From contig JAPOHQ010000003.1 of NCBI GenBank assembly GCA_029979375.1, forward strand, positions 1 through 15,425: DNA of 15,425 nucleotides, in the 5' to 3' direction. Under the pieces are notes generated by a model that was given only the letters and a program-made list of their open reading frames with translations, was not told the origin of the DNA and searched no databases. The position numbers were made by a program, and so were the translations under genes. The DNA is from Microbacteriaceae bacterium (GTDB taxonomy: Bacteria; Actinomycetota; Actinomycetes; Actinomycetales; Microbacteriaceae). Of the stretch, positions 1-7,324 are shown piece after piece. The stretch's first letter is position 1, and every line of letters starts with the position of its first letter.

Positions 1-1852
1 CGCGAGTTCCGATTACCCGGGCCTCCTCCTGGGCTCTCGTCACCAGGAAGATGCTGTAGTCGACACCCAGTGCCACCAAGAACAGGAAGGCAAGGATCAA
101 CACCGTGAGGTCAAGCGCGGGGAAGCCATAGATGTTCTGGAAGATTAGCCAGCTTGCACCAACCGCTGAGAAGAACGAGCCAACAACAGCAACCATCAGG
201 AAGATTGGTGCGGCCAGCGACCTTAGCAGCAGGATCAAGATTAGGAACACAGATATCAGAATCAGCGGAACCAGAAGAGCCTGGTCTCTCGCAGTCGCAT
301 CTGTCACGTCAAGCGTGGTGGCGTCTTGCCCACCGACCAGTGCCACGGCATCCGAAGGCAGAGCGTCAAGCTCTTGCCTGAGGTCACGAATTACCTGCAG
401 CGCCTCATCCGACTCTGGGTCGGCATCGAGAATCAGCCTGAGCTCGGTGTAGTTGGCATCGCTGTTGCCCTCGCTGATTTCGGCAACCCCTGGAAGATCA
501 ACTAGCTCAAGCGCCTGATCGGCATAGCCGTTGGAGACGATCACGTAGGTTGGCGTTGCACTTCCCGCCGGGAACGCATCGGCCAAAACTTCTTGGCCCA
601 AAACCGCCTCGGGCTTTTCGATGAAGATTTCGGTTGCGCTCAGGCCGTTCTTGATGCCAAGTCCACCTGAGGCCAAACCGGCCAGGAGGGCGACACCGAT
701 TGAAGCGATAGCGAGTGGTCGCTTTGCGACGGCCTTGCCGAGCTTCGACCAGAGCGACTTCTCATAAGGGTTCTTGCCACCGACCTTCGGCACGAACGGC
801 CAGAAGATCCAGCGACCGAAGACCACTAGGGCGCTCGGCAAAACCAAAAGGCCGGCGATCATGGCAACAACGATTCCGATTGCAGACACCAGACCCAATA
901 CCTGACGACCCTCGATCTCGGCCAGCAGAAGCAGGGCCAGAGCGACGGCAACAGTGGAGCCGGAAGCCAGGATGGCGGGACCCGCTCCACGAATTGCGAT
1001 CCGCATTGCCTCGCGGCGATCTGCATGGCTCAGCAGCTCCTCGCGATAGCGGGCGATCAGCAGCAGGGCGTAATTGGTCGCGGCACCGAACACCAGCACC
1101 GAAAGGATTCCGGTGACGGAGGCATCGGGGTTGAAGCCGAGCATGTCGGCGCCTCGTCTAGCGAGAATGCCGGCCATACCGTCAGCGGTTCCCACGACGG
1201 CCAGCGGAATCAGCCAAAGCACAGGCGAGCGGTAGGTGACCAAAAGCAAAACCGCTACGACGCCAGCGGTGAAGGCTAGAAGTAAGAAGTCAGCGCCCTC
1301 GAAGATGCTGCCAACGTCCTTGATGAAGGCCTCGGGGCCTGTCACATACACGTCGATACCTGTAGGCATGCCCTCGGGAGCAATCTCGCGCATCGTCTCG
1401 ACGCGTTCAGTCGTCAGCTCAAAGTCATCGGTCTGAGTGAGCGGCACGGTGATGAGCGCGGTTGTGCCATCCTCGCTAATGGCGGCGGGTGGTACGAATG
1501 GCTCGCCATTGAACTCGGCGGAGGAAAACTCGGTGAACTTCTCATTGGCGCCACCGGAAGGCATCATGATTTGCGGGTCGAAGGTGCCCTGCAGCCACTC
1601 GAGCTGGCTTTCAGAAAACTCGCTCTCCGAGAAGTAAACGATGAAGGCTGCCGAGCCCTCCACGACATCGAATTGCTCCTGAATCTTTGCGGCCTGCACC
1701 GATTCGGCGTTGTCGGGAAGCCCAACTCCCGGGGTGGTCTCATTGGCCTCGAGCGGAAGGCCTACAAAGGCAAAAACTGCAAAGCCCAAAGCAATGAGCA
1801 TGTTTAGAGGGGCTGTGACCTTGCCGGTCAGGTATTTCAAAATACTGTTCAT
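1..1852 (-). CDS. MMPL/RND-family exporter, C-terminus off the left edge
   Basis: An open frame of 617 codons runs from ATG at 1852-1850 to the window edge without a stop, so the 3' end of the gene is missing. GGAG at 1860-1857, four bases before the ATG, supports this start. The layout is that of an MMPL protein: TM1 at about residues 14-34, a large extracytoplasmic loop to about 185, a TM bundle at about 188-370 (with VTYRSP near 203-208 and the helix ending in ARYREEL), a second extracytoplasmic loop, then TM helices from about 530. The second-half DY pair of the proton-relay helix is D598-Y599 (GVDYSIFLVTR). The matching first-half position reads N260-Y261 (ATNYALLL). Such proteins export lipids or small hydrophobic compounds using proton motive force; the substrate is unknown. 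Full family length is usually above 700 residues, so roughly 100 or more are probably missing. It lies 58 bases downstream of tRNA-Tyr on the same strand and could be read from the tRNA promoter. Confidence 0.93.
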   Translation of the reverse strand, partial: MNSILKYLTGKVTAPLNMLIALGFAVFAFVGLPLEANETTPGVGLPDNAESVQAAKIQEQFDVVEGSAAFIVYFSESEFSESQLEWLQGTFDPQIMMPSGGANEKFTEFSSAEFNGEPFVPPAAISEDGTTALITVPLTQTDDFELTTERVETMREIAPEGMPTGIDVYVTGPEAFIKDVGSIFEGADFLLLAFTAGVVAVLLLVTYRSPVLWLIPLAVVGTADGMAGILARRGADMLGFNPDASVTGILSVLVFGAATNYALLLIARYREELLSHADRREAMRIAIRGAGPAILASGSTVAVALALLLLAEIEGRQVLGLVSAIGIVVAMIAGLLVLPSALVVFGRWIFWPFVPKVGGKNPYEKSLWSKLGKAVAKRPLAIASIGVALLAGLASGGLGIKNGLSATEIFIEKPEAVLGQEVLADAFPAGSATPTYVIVSNGYADQALELVDLPGVAEISEGNSDANYTELRLILDADPESDEALQVIRDLRQELDALPSDAVALVGGQDATTLDVTDATARDQALLVPLILISVFLILILLLRSLAAPIFLMVAVVGSFFSAVGASWLIFQNIYGFPALDLTVLILAFLFLVALGVDYSIFLVTRAQEEARVIGTR

Positions 1853-1910
1853 TTTTCTCCAGTGGTACTTTTAGGCCAACAGCCAAGAGGAGAAAAAAGT
1901 TCCCTATTTT

Positions 1911-1996
1911 TGGTGGCAAGTGAGGGATTCGAACCCCCGTAGGCATACACCAGCTGATTTACAGTCAGATCCCTTTGGCCGCTTGGGTAACTTGCC
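1911..1996 (-). tRNA. tRNA-Tyr (GTA anticodon), CCA encoded
   Basis: The minus strand folds into a class II tRNA of 86 bases including an encoded CCA (complement of 1911-1913). The acceptor stem GGCAAGT (1996-1990) pairs perfectly with ACTTGCC. The anticodon loop is CTGTAAA with GTA at 1962-1960. The T arm is GGGGG-TTCGAAT-CCCTC. The D loop carries GG, and a variable region of about 14 bases is long, as expected for bacterial tRNA-Tyr. The top anticodon-stem pair looks like a U-C mismatch; the other four pairs are intact. It is transcribed away from the LacI-family gene and towards the MMPL exporter. No U-tract hairpin follows it, so read-through into the exporter is possible. Confidence 0.96.
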
Positions 1997-2020
1997 GTGC
2001 GCTTTCGGACGCGATGCACA

Positions 2021-2026
2021 ACAATA
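2021..2026 (-). promoter_or_regulatory. Possible -10 box for tRNA-Tyr
   Basis: TATTGT on the minus strand lies 24 bases upstream of the mature tRNA 5' end, which leaves room for a short leader removed by RNase P. No convincing -35 hexamer is seen at 16-18 bases spacing (AGGTGA is the best fit at 17), so this is a tentative call. Confidence 0.35.
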
Positions 2027-2071
2027 CCCGATTTTCTGGTGGCTCACCTAGCGGGATTCCAGATAACCCTT

Positions 2072-2077
2072 TACAGT
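2072..2077 (+). promoter_or_regulatory. Possible leaderless -10 box for the LacI-family gene
   Basis: TACAGT matches the TANNNT -10 pattern and ends exactly six bases before the ATG at 2084, so transcription would begin at or next to the start codon. There is no purine-rich ribosome-binding site before this ATG, which fits a leaderless transcript. No -35 hexamer is recognisable. Confidence 0.45.
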
Positions 2078-2083
2078 TTTTGC

Positions 2084-3112
2084 ATGGTCGGAATCATCGA
2101 AGTTGCAAATCTTGCAGGAGTCTCGACAGCTACGGTTTCCAGAGCCCTGAACGGCAAGTCGCACGTCTCTGCCAGGGCACGTGAGAGGGTGCTGAAAGCC
2201 GCTCAGGAACTGGGATATGTGGCCTCTTCCTCCGCCTACACCCTCGCCACCGGTAGGGCCAAGAACATCGGTGTCGTATTGCCATTCGTGGAGCCCTGGT
2301 TCTTCTCGGCAGTGCTCGAGGGAGTGCTAAATGCCCTGGTCTCACGCGGTTACGATGTAACGCTTTACAGTCTCTCTGGCGGCACCGATCACCGGCAGCG
2401 AGTGTTTGAGGACCTGGTGCTTCGTAAGCGAGTGGATGGCGTTCTGACCGTAGCCCTCAAGCTTTCCGACAAGGAACTTTCCAACCTCACCGCGCTGAAA
2501 AAGCCAATCGTGGGCATCGGAGGACCGATCCCGGGAGCAAGATCAATCTCGATCGATGACGAGGGGGCGGGAAGGCTCGCTACCCAGCACCTGATATCCC
2601 TCGGCCACACCGAAATCGGAATGATCAGCGGTAACCCGGCAAGCGAGATGGACTTCCACCAGCCCTACCTGCGCAAGACCGGCTATCACGAGGCGCTACT
2701 GGACGCCAATCTCGACTTCAAGGAGCAGTGGATGGCGGAGGCGGACTTCACCATCGGCGGTGGCTATTACGCAGCCAAGCAGATGCTCGGAGATCCAAGA
2801 AATGCACCGACCGCAATCTTTTGTGCATCGGACGAGATGGGCTTTGGTGCCATTCAGGCAGCTAGAGATCTGGGCCTCAGGGTTCCGCAAGACATTTCGG
2901 TTATCGGCCTTGATGGCCACCCACTGGGCGAGTTCTATGGCCTTTCCACCATCAACCAAAGGACTGCGGAGCAGGGTGCCCACGGCGCCAACTGGATTGT
3001 GGATATTCTCGAATCCGGAGATGACCGCCAGCTGCAAAACTTCGAGCAGCTATCAACCTGGCCAATCGACCTCGAGGTTCGATCCTCAACAGCAAGACGA
3101 GCAAAGGACTAG
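2084..3112 (+). CDS. LacI-family transcriptional regulator
   Basis: A 342-residue protein with the full LacI/GalR architecture. Residues about 4-25 form the DNA-binding HTH (IIEVANLAGVSTATVSRALNG), followed by the hinge region with the GYVAS motif near 45-49. A periplasmic-binding-protein-like effector domain follows, with recognisable strands such as KNIGVVLPF, RVDGVLTVA, ISIDDEGAG and the C-terminal PQDISVIGLDGHPLGEFYGLSTI. The frame is open 29 codons further back, to 1997 beside the tRNA, but family proteins start a few residues before the HTH, so ATG 2084 is chosen. The effector is presumably a sugar or sugar derivative by family precedent; no sugar uptake or hydrolase genes lie beside it, so its regulon cannot be read from context. 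Its TAG stop overlaps the ribosome-binding site of the YajQ-family gene, and the two are probably co-transcribed. Confidence 0.93.
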   Translation: MVGIIEVANLAGVSTATVSRALNGKSHVSARARERVLKAAQELGYVASSSAYTLATGRAKNIGVVLPFVEPWFFSAVLEGVLNALVSRGYDVTLYSLSGGTDHRQRVFEDLVLRKRVDGVLTVALKLSDKELSNLTALKKPIVGIGGPIPGARSISIDDEGAGRLATQHLISLGHTEIGMISGNPASEMDFHQPYLRKTGYHEALLDANLDFKEQWMAEADFTIGGGYYAAKQMLGDPRNAPTAIFCASDEMGFGAIQAARDLGLRVPQDISVIGLDGHPLGEFYGLSTINQRTAEQGAHGANWIVDILESGDDRQLQNFEQLSTWPIDLEVRSSTARRAKD

Positions 3113-3115
3113 GAG
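3111..3115 (+). promoter_or_regulatory. Ribosome-binding site deciding the yajQ GTG start
   Basis: AGGAG ends six bases before GTG 3122 and shares its first two bases with the TAG stop of the LacI-family gene. The stop-to-start gap is 9 bases, the same geometry seen at three other junctions in the window, but here the stop leads into a Shine-Dalgarno motif instead of a -10-like hexamer. Confidence 0.7.
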
Positions 3116-3121
3116 CAGAAA

Positions 3122-3610
3122 GTGGCAGATTCCTCATTCGACATCGTAAGCAAGGTAGATCGGCAAGAGGCCGACAACGCCTTGAACCAGGCGGCCAAGG
3201 AGATATCCCAGCGCTACGACTTCAAAGGGACCGATGCTGACATCGCCTGGAGCGGAGAGAGCGTGCTGATTCGCGCAAACTCCGAGGAGCGGGTGAAGGC
3301 AGCCCTCGACGTCTTCCAGTCGAAACTCATCAAGCGCGGTATCTCGCTAAAGAGCCTGGACTCCTCCGAGCCGCAGCAATCGGGCAAGGAATACCGAATC
3401 GTTGGCAACCTCAAGAACGGCATCGCCCAGGAGAATGCCAAGAAGATCTCAAAGATCATTCGCGATGAGGCCCCCAAGAGCATTAAGAGCCAGATTCAGG
3501 GCGATGAGCTGAGGGTCAGCTCAAAGAGCCGTGACGACCTGCAGGCAACCATTGCCCTTCTAAAGGGCAAGGATCTGGATGTCGATCTGCAGTTTGTGAA
3601 CTACCGCTAG
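3122..3610 (+). CDS. yajQ: YajQ family (UPF0234) nucleotide-binding protein
   Basis: 162 residues, the usual size for this small cytoplasmic family. The N-terminus (SSFDIVSKVDRQEADNALNQ) and the segment EISQRYDFKGTDADI are characteristic of YajQ, and the protein ends in the typical DVDLQFVNYR. The fold is two ferredoxin-like halves. Members of the family in some proteobacteria bind cyclic di-GMP and act with a transcription regulator; others are reported to bind nucleotides or nucleic acids, so the role here is not certain. The GTG start is supported by AGGAG six bases upstream. It follows the LacI-family gene by 9 bases and converges on manA; the TAG stops of the two share the palindrome CTAG at 3607-3610. 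Confidence 0.95.
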   Translation: MADSSFDIVSKVDRQEADNALNQAAKEISQRYDFKGTDADIAWSGESVLIRANSEERVKAALDVFQSKLIKRGISLKSLDSSEPQQSGKEYRIVGNLKNGIAQENAKKISKIIRDEAPKSIKSQIQGDELRVSSKSRDDLQATIALLKGKDLDVDLQFVNYR

Positions 3611-3621
3611 CCCATGGCTAG
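3607..3621. terminator. Inverted repeat at the yajQ/manA convergent stops
   Basis: CTAGCC-CAT-GGCTAG is a perfect 6-bp inverted repeat with a 3-base loop. It contains both stop codons of the convergent genes (yajQ TAG at 3608-3610 and the manA TAG at 3609-3607). It is placed where a bidirectional terminator would be expected, but neither strand has a U-tract after it and the stem is short, so a terminator role is only a possibility. Confidence 0.3.
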
Positions 3622-4677
3622 GTAGCCGGTGCCGCTGCCAAGAATCGAGAAGTAGTTAGCACCCTCAACGAAGCAGGCCTCGCCTCGCCTGAGCTCGAGG
3701 GTCTCCTCCTTAGAGGTACTGATTGCTATCTCGCCTGAGGTGCAGAGCAGGATTCCCTTGCCCCGAAGGCTCAGATCAACAAGCAGATTGCTGCTCGATG
3801 GTTCGACTCGGTATACCTTGAAGTCATCGCAATCGGTCTGATACTCAACAAGGCCGGCAATAAGCAGCTTCTGGTTGGCCTTTGGATTCTCCAGCTCGGA
3901 AAAGTCCAGGACCTCCATGAGCTCTGGGATATCTATCTGCTTCGGGGTAAGGCCGCCGCGCAAGACATTGTCCGAAGCTGCCATTACCTCGACCCCAAGA
4001 CCGGAGAGGTAGGCGTGAATGTTGCCAGCTGGCAGGTAAAGGGCCTCCCCCGGCGCAAGTTCAACAAAGTTCATCAGCAGCGCCATCAGCAGACCCGGGT
4101 CGGAGGGGAAGTGCTCGTGGATCGAGCGGAGCAGCTCAGCCGAATCTGGGATGGCCGCAGCTAGGCCGACAAGTCGGTCTGCCACCTCGCCGCTCTGGGT
4201 AAGCGCCCACTGCGTTGCGGCGCGATAGCCGCCTGATGCAAACGCGGTCTGCCACGGCCTAAAGCTCTCATCGGATTCCGCGATAGCTGCCAAAAGCTCG
4301 GCGGTCTGAGCGCTTGGTCGGAAACCACAGAGCGCCCGAAAGGGCGTCACGGCGGCGATTAGCTCTGGCTTGTGGTTTGGATCGCTGTATCCAGGGTGGC
4401 CCGCAGCGAACCGTTGGGCGGCATGCTGCCTGCTCGGGTGGGCCTGAATCGAGAGTGGCTTGGCTGCGGCAAGAAACTTTGCCAAGAATCCGAGAGGCTC
4501 AGTCTTATCGGCAAGGCTCTCGCCAGCTGAGGTCATGGACGGTGATCCCGGGTGAGTTCCAAACCAGATCTCCGCCTGCGGATTGCCGTCTGGTTCGACC
4601 CCGAGCAGATCTGGAATTAGATCGACAGATCCCCAGGCATAGTCGCGCGGGGTGTTGGTGATCCTCAGCAGGGTCAT
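3607..4677 (-). CDS. manA: Mannose-6-phosphate isomerase, class I
   Basis: A 356-residue cupin-type phosphomannose isomerase that interconverts mannose 6-phosphate and fructose 6-phosphate, feeding mannose into glycolysis or supplying GDP-mannose synthesis. The zinc ligands are all visible: Q78 and H80 in SIQAHPS, E105 in DPNHKPEL, and H221 in LPAGNIHAYL. The catalytic-arginine region SDNVLRGGLT is at about 226-235. The N-terminal TPRDYAWGS and AEIWFGTHP also match. It is somewhat shorter than the E. coli enzyme (about 390 residues). The ATG is chosen because it precedes the conserved N-terminus. There is no ribosome-binding site at a useful distance; instead TAGTCT ends six bases before the ATG. 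It is last in the minus-strand run, 9 bases after the MFS gene, and overlaps yajQ by four bases. Confidence 0.95.
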   Translation of the reverse strand: MTLLRITNTPRDYAWGSVDLIPDLLGVEPDGNPQAEIWFGTHPGSPSMTSAGESLADKTEPLGFLAKFLAAAKPLSIQAHPSRQHAAQRFAAGHPGYSDPNHKPELIAAVTPFRALCGFRPSAQTAELLAAIAESDESFRPWQTAFASGGYRAATQWALTQSGEVADRLVGLAAAIPDSAELLRSIHEHFPSDPGLLMALLMNFVELAPGEALYLPAGNIHAYLSGLGVEVMAASDNVLRGGLTPKQIDIPELMEVLDFSELENPKANQKLLIAGLVEYQTDCDDFKVYRVEPSSSNLLVDLSLRGKGILLCTSGEIAISTSKEETLELRRGEACFVEGANYFSILGSGTGYLAMG

Positions 4678-4683
4678 GAGAGA

Positions 4684-4689
4684 AGACTA
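4684..4689 (-). promoter_or_regulatory. Stop-embedded -10-like box before manA
   Basis: TAGTCT on the minus strand begins with the TAG stop of the MFS gene and ends exactly six bases before the manA ATG at 4677. It fits TANNNT-N6-start, the arrangement of actinobacterial leaderless promoters, and manA has no nearby Shine-Dalgarno sequence. There is no recognisable -35 hexamer, and promoter activity is inferred. Confidence 0.45.
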
Positions 4690-5958
4690 CCTAGCCTCCT
4701 CCGGAGGAACGATTATGGAGATGGGTCCGGTAGGAGGTGCAGCGGCATCAAGCTCGCTCTTGCGCGCCCGCTTGGCAAACTGCTCCGCGATGAAGGCAGA
4801 GAAGAAGGCGAGCGCAACCGGGAAAAAGAATGCGGTTGACAGACCAACGCCCTCGACGAGAGCTCCCATCATCGCCTTCGCTCCAATCGAGACTGAAGAG
4901 TTGAACAGGCTCAGCCTGCTGACCGCCCAGGCAGTCGAAACTCCTGGCACGTGACCGGCGGCGGAGAAGAAGGCTGGCGAGGCGGGAGCAAGGCCAAGGC
5001 CGGCAATGCCCCAGAGCAGCGACGCTGTAATCAGGCCAACAGTGGTGTTGAAATCTGCGATTGAACCAGCTCCGATCGCCGCCAGCGCGAGGGCGATTGC
5101 GGCTAGCAGAGCCCCGCGAGAGGCGATGGTGTGGGGGTGGAACCTCTCGGCAAGCCGGGTCATGGAGAGCCTTCCGATGATCATGCCGATCATGAAGGTT
5201 CCAAATGGAATCGAGCGCAGCGCAACATCGACGCTCAACACATCTCTGGCAAACACCGCGGCCCAGTCGATGACGGCAACCTCGGGGTAGATGGCCGCAA
5301 AGAGTCCAATAGCAAGCAGCCACAGCTGTGATGGCATCTGGTAGAACTTGCGCTTTACGACCCCGGCACGCTCTTCGTTATGGCCATCCTCCTCGGGGCT
5401 CAGAAGCCAGCGCAGGGTGAACTCGAAGACAAATATGGTGGCGATCGCAACGATGACCAAAAAGAGTTCGAGGTTCATAAAGGTGGTCGAGATTGCACCC
5501 GTGATCGCAGCTCCTACCGCTCCGAGTGACCAGCCGGCGTGCATTCGACCGATGATGTTGATGCTGATTTGCTTCTGAAGCAGGACGGCATGGGAGTTCA
5601 CGCTCACACCCAGCAGCGACATCGAGAAGTTGAAAAACACGTTGATCAGCATCCAGAGCGCTGGGTCGCTGGTGAGTCCCAGCAAGACAAGAAATGTCAT
5701 GCCCGAGTAGTTTGCGAATCGGATTACCGGCCTTGAGCCAAAGCGCATGATGAGCCTGGAGGCAAAAAGCAGTGGGGTGATGGAACCGATCACGCTGAAG
5801 CCGATGATGGTTCCCCAGGTTGCGAACGAGACCCCGAGTCGATCGATGTATTCAGGAACCCAGGCAACCGATGCCAAAGCCCCGTGGCCCATCAGGACAA
5901 AGGTTGAGAGCAGCCCGATCTGGGCCTTACGGAGCCGAGCTCCGGGCAGTCGTTGCAC
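4687..5958 (-). CDS. Major facilitator superfamily transporter
   Basis: A 423-residue protein with about twelve hydrophobic helices in two halves and a charged central loop (about residues 190-208, containing SPEEDGHNEERAG). Loop 2-3 carries RLIMRFGSRPV, a variant of the MFS motif A, and the equivalent loop in the second half has GRLSMTRLAERFHPH. The C-terminal tail is cytoplasmic and rich in Ala, Pro and Glu. It resembles the YbjJ-like group of MFS proteins of unknown substrate. The start is GTG 5958, which shares its first G with the TAG stop of the ferredoxin reductase (TAGTG). AAGGGAGA lies about five bases upstream, so translation is probably coupled. manA follows after 9 bases; a sugar substrate would fit that neighbour but nothing in the sequence proves it. 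Confidence 0.88.
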   Translation of the reverse strand: MQRLPGARLRKAQIGLLSTFVLMGHGALASVAWVPEYIDRLGVSFATWGTIIGFSVIGSITPLLFASRLIMRFGSRPVIRFANYSGMTFLVLLGLTSDPALWMLINVFFNFSMSLLGVSVNSHAVLLQKQISINIIGRMHAGWSLGAVGAAITGAISTTFMNLELFLVIVAIATIFVFEFTLRWLLSPEEDGHNEERAGVVKRKFYQMPSQLWLLAIGLFAAIYPEVAVIDWAAVFARDVLSVDVALRSIPFGTFMIGMIIGRLSMTRLAERFHPHTIASRGALLAAIALALAAIGAGSIADFNTTVGLITASLLWGIAGLGLAPASPAFFSAAGHVPGVSTAWAVSRLSLFNSSVSIGAKAMMGALVEGVGLSTAFFFPVALAFFSAFIAEQFAKRARKSELDAAAPPTGPISIIVPPEEAR

Positions 5959-7310
5959 TACTCTCCCTTGGAGACTTTGAGCATCTCGGTGCGATTATGA
6001 AGCTTGTAGCGCTCGCGGCCGCGCTCGACACCCTGGCGTTTCTCCTCGGCATCCAGCCTCAGCCAATCCTGCCAATCCATATACTCCACACCGCGCTCAC
6101 TGAGGGTGTCGAGGATTGCCTGCTCATCGGCTGCCTGGGGTTGCCACCACGATGCTCGATCCGAGATCAGGTGCCCAATAGTCTCGATGGCATCGGCCTT
6201 AGTGTGGCCGATAAGGCCAACCGGGCCGCGCTTGATCCAGCCGGTGCAGTAGACGCCCGGGATGTGCTCCCCAGCCTCGTCAACGACTCTGCCGTCGCGG
6301 TTAGCGATGACACCGCTTTGGGCATCGAAGGGAACCTCTGGCAGTTCGCTACCGAAGTAGCCAACCGCACGATAAACCGCCTGGACCGGGAACTCTCTGT
6401 ATTCACCTGTTGGCCTGACGCCCCCATTGCCATCGAGCTCCGTGCGCTCAAAGCGGATTCCCGAAACCTTGCCGTCTTCGCCGAGAACCTCGACCGGGGA
6501 GGAGAAGAAGTGCAGGTGCAGTCTGCGCTCCTGGGCAGGAAGCGGGTTGTCCTTGAGATCCTCAAGGGTCTTGACCATAACTCTGATTTGGTTGTTGCTG
6601 TCGATGGCTGCCCTTGAGCCCTCGTCGTATTTGAAGTCTTCCTCATACACGATCGACTGCACGCCCTCGACGTGGAGCGCCTCTCGAAGCTCGAGCGGAG
6701 AGAACTTAACCTGGGCCGGACCGCGACGGCCAAACACGTGAACGTCCGTAACCGGGGAAGACTTGAGGCCTTCGTAGACGTGATCTGGGATGTCTGTAGC
6801 AAGCAGGTCGTCCGGGCGCTTGATGAGGATCCTGGCAACATCAAGGGCAACGTTTCCATTGCCTATGACGGCGATTTCCTTGGCGTGCAAGGGCCACTCG
6901 AGCGGGAAGTCGGGGTGAGCGTCATACCAGTTCACGAAGTCCGCAGCACCGAAGCTGCCATCGAGATCAATGCCTGGGATTGCCAGGTTGGCATCGGCAA
7001 TCGCACCGGTTGCAAAAATCACTGCGTTGTAGTGCTTCTTGAGGTCATCGAGCGTTAGGTCTTTGCCGTATTCAACGTTTCCAAAGAAGCGAATGTCGCC
7101 GCGGTCCAAAACCTCGTAAAGCGCGCGAATGATGCCCTTGATTCTTGGGTGATCGGGAGCTACTCCGTAGCGAACAAGGCCATATGGTGCAGGGAGCAGG
7201 TCAAAGAGGTCGATTGAGACATCAAAGTCACGCTCGGCCTTGATGATCAGGTCGGATGCGTAGATGCCAGCAGGGCCAGCACCCACTACTGCCAGACGAA
7301 GTTTGGACAT
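5958..7310 (-). CDS. Ferredoxin/adrenodoxin-type NADP reductase (FprA-like)
   Basis: A 450-residue flavoprotein of the adrenodoxin-reductase-like group, which moves electrons between NADPH and ferredoxins. FAD binds at VVGAGPAG (8-15), NADPH at VIGNGNVALDVAR (148-160) and HVFGRRGPAQVKF (191-203). The C-terminal FAD-contact block CTGWIKRGPVGLIGHTKADA is at 365-384. The region PYGLVRYGVAPDHPRIK (about 42-58) is diagnostic of the group. The frame is open 39 codons further upstream, to 7427, but that stretch is inside the prenyl synthase gene and unlike the family, so ATG 7310 is used. No ferredoxin domain is fused and no ferredoxin gene lies in the window. It starts 14 bases after the prenyl synthase stop and is coupled to the MFS gene. 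A role in quinone metabolism is suggested only by position. Confidence 0.93.
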   Translation of the reverse strand: MSKLRLAVVGAGPAGIYASDLIIKAERDFDVSIDLFDLLPAPYGLVRYGVAPDHPRIKGIIRALYEVLDRGDIRFFGNVEYGKDLTLDDLKKHYNAVIFATGAIADANLAIPGIDLDGSFGAADFVNWYDAHPDFPLEWPLHAKEIAVIGNGNVALDVARILIKRPDDLLATDIPDHVYEGLKSSPVTDVHVFGRRGPAQVKFSPLELREALHVEGVQSIVYEEDFKYDEGSRAAIDSNNQIRVMVKTLEDLKDNPLPAQERRLHLHFFSSPVEVLGEDGKVSGIRFERTELDGNGGVRPTGEYREFPVQAVYRAVGYFGSELPEVPFDAQSGVIANRDGRVVDEAGEHIPGVYCTGWIKRGPVGLIGHTKADAIETIGHLISDRASWWQPQAADEQAILDTLSERGVEYMDWQDWLRLDAEEKRQGVERGRERYKLHNRTEMLKVSKGE

Positions 7311-7324
7311 GCTCTCTTCTCTAC

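Noticed and set aside
132..1807. Several plus-strand open frames of 60-130 codons
   Set aside because: All are antisense to the MMPL exporter, whose 617-codon frame shows family motifs through its whole length.
2000..2013. CGCTTTCGGACGCG, a CG-centred near-palindrome like a LacI-family operator
   Set aside because: Only five of seven half-site positions pair, it sits just upstream of the tRNA rather than in a clear lacI promoter, and one such match in GC-rich DNA is expected by chance.
1997..2083. N-terminal extension of 29 codons on the LacI-family gene
   Set aside because: It starts beside the tRNA 5' end and would place foreign sequence before the HTH; family members begin close to the HTH, and a TACAGT box six bases before ATG 2084 supports the shorter form.
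5820..6617. A long open frame of 265 codons on the plus strand
   Set aside because: It lies opposite the FprA-like reductase and the MFS N-terminus, both of which have clear family motifs; its own translation shows no domain and is a by-product of codon bias.
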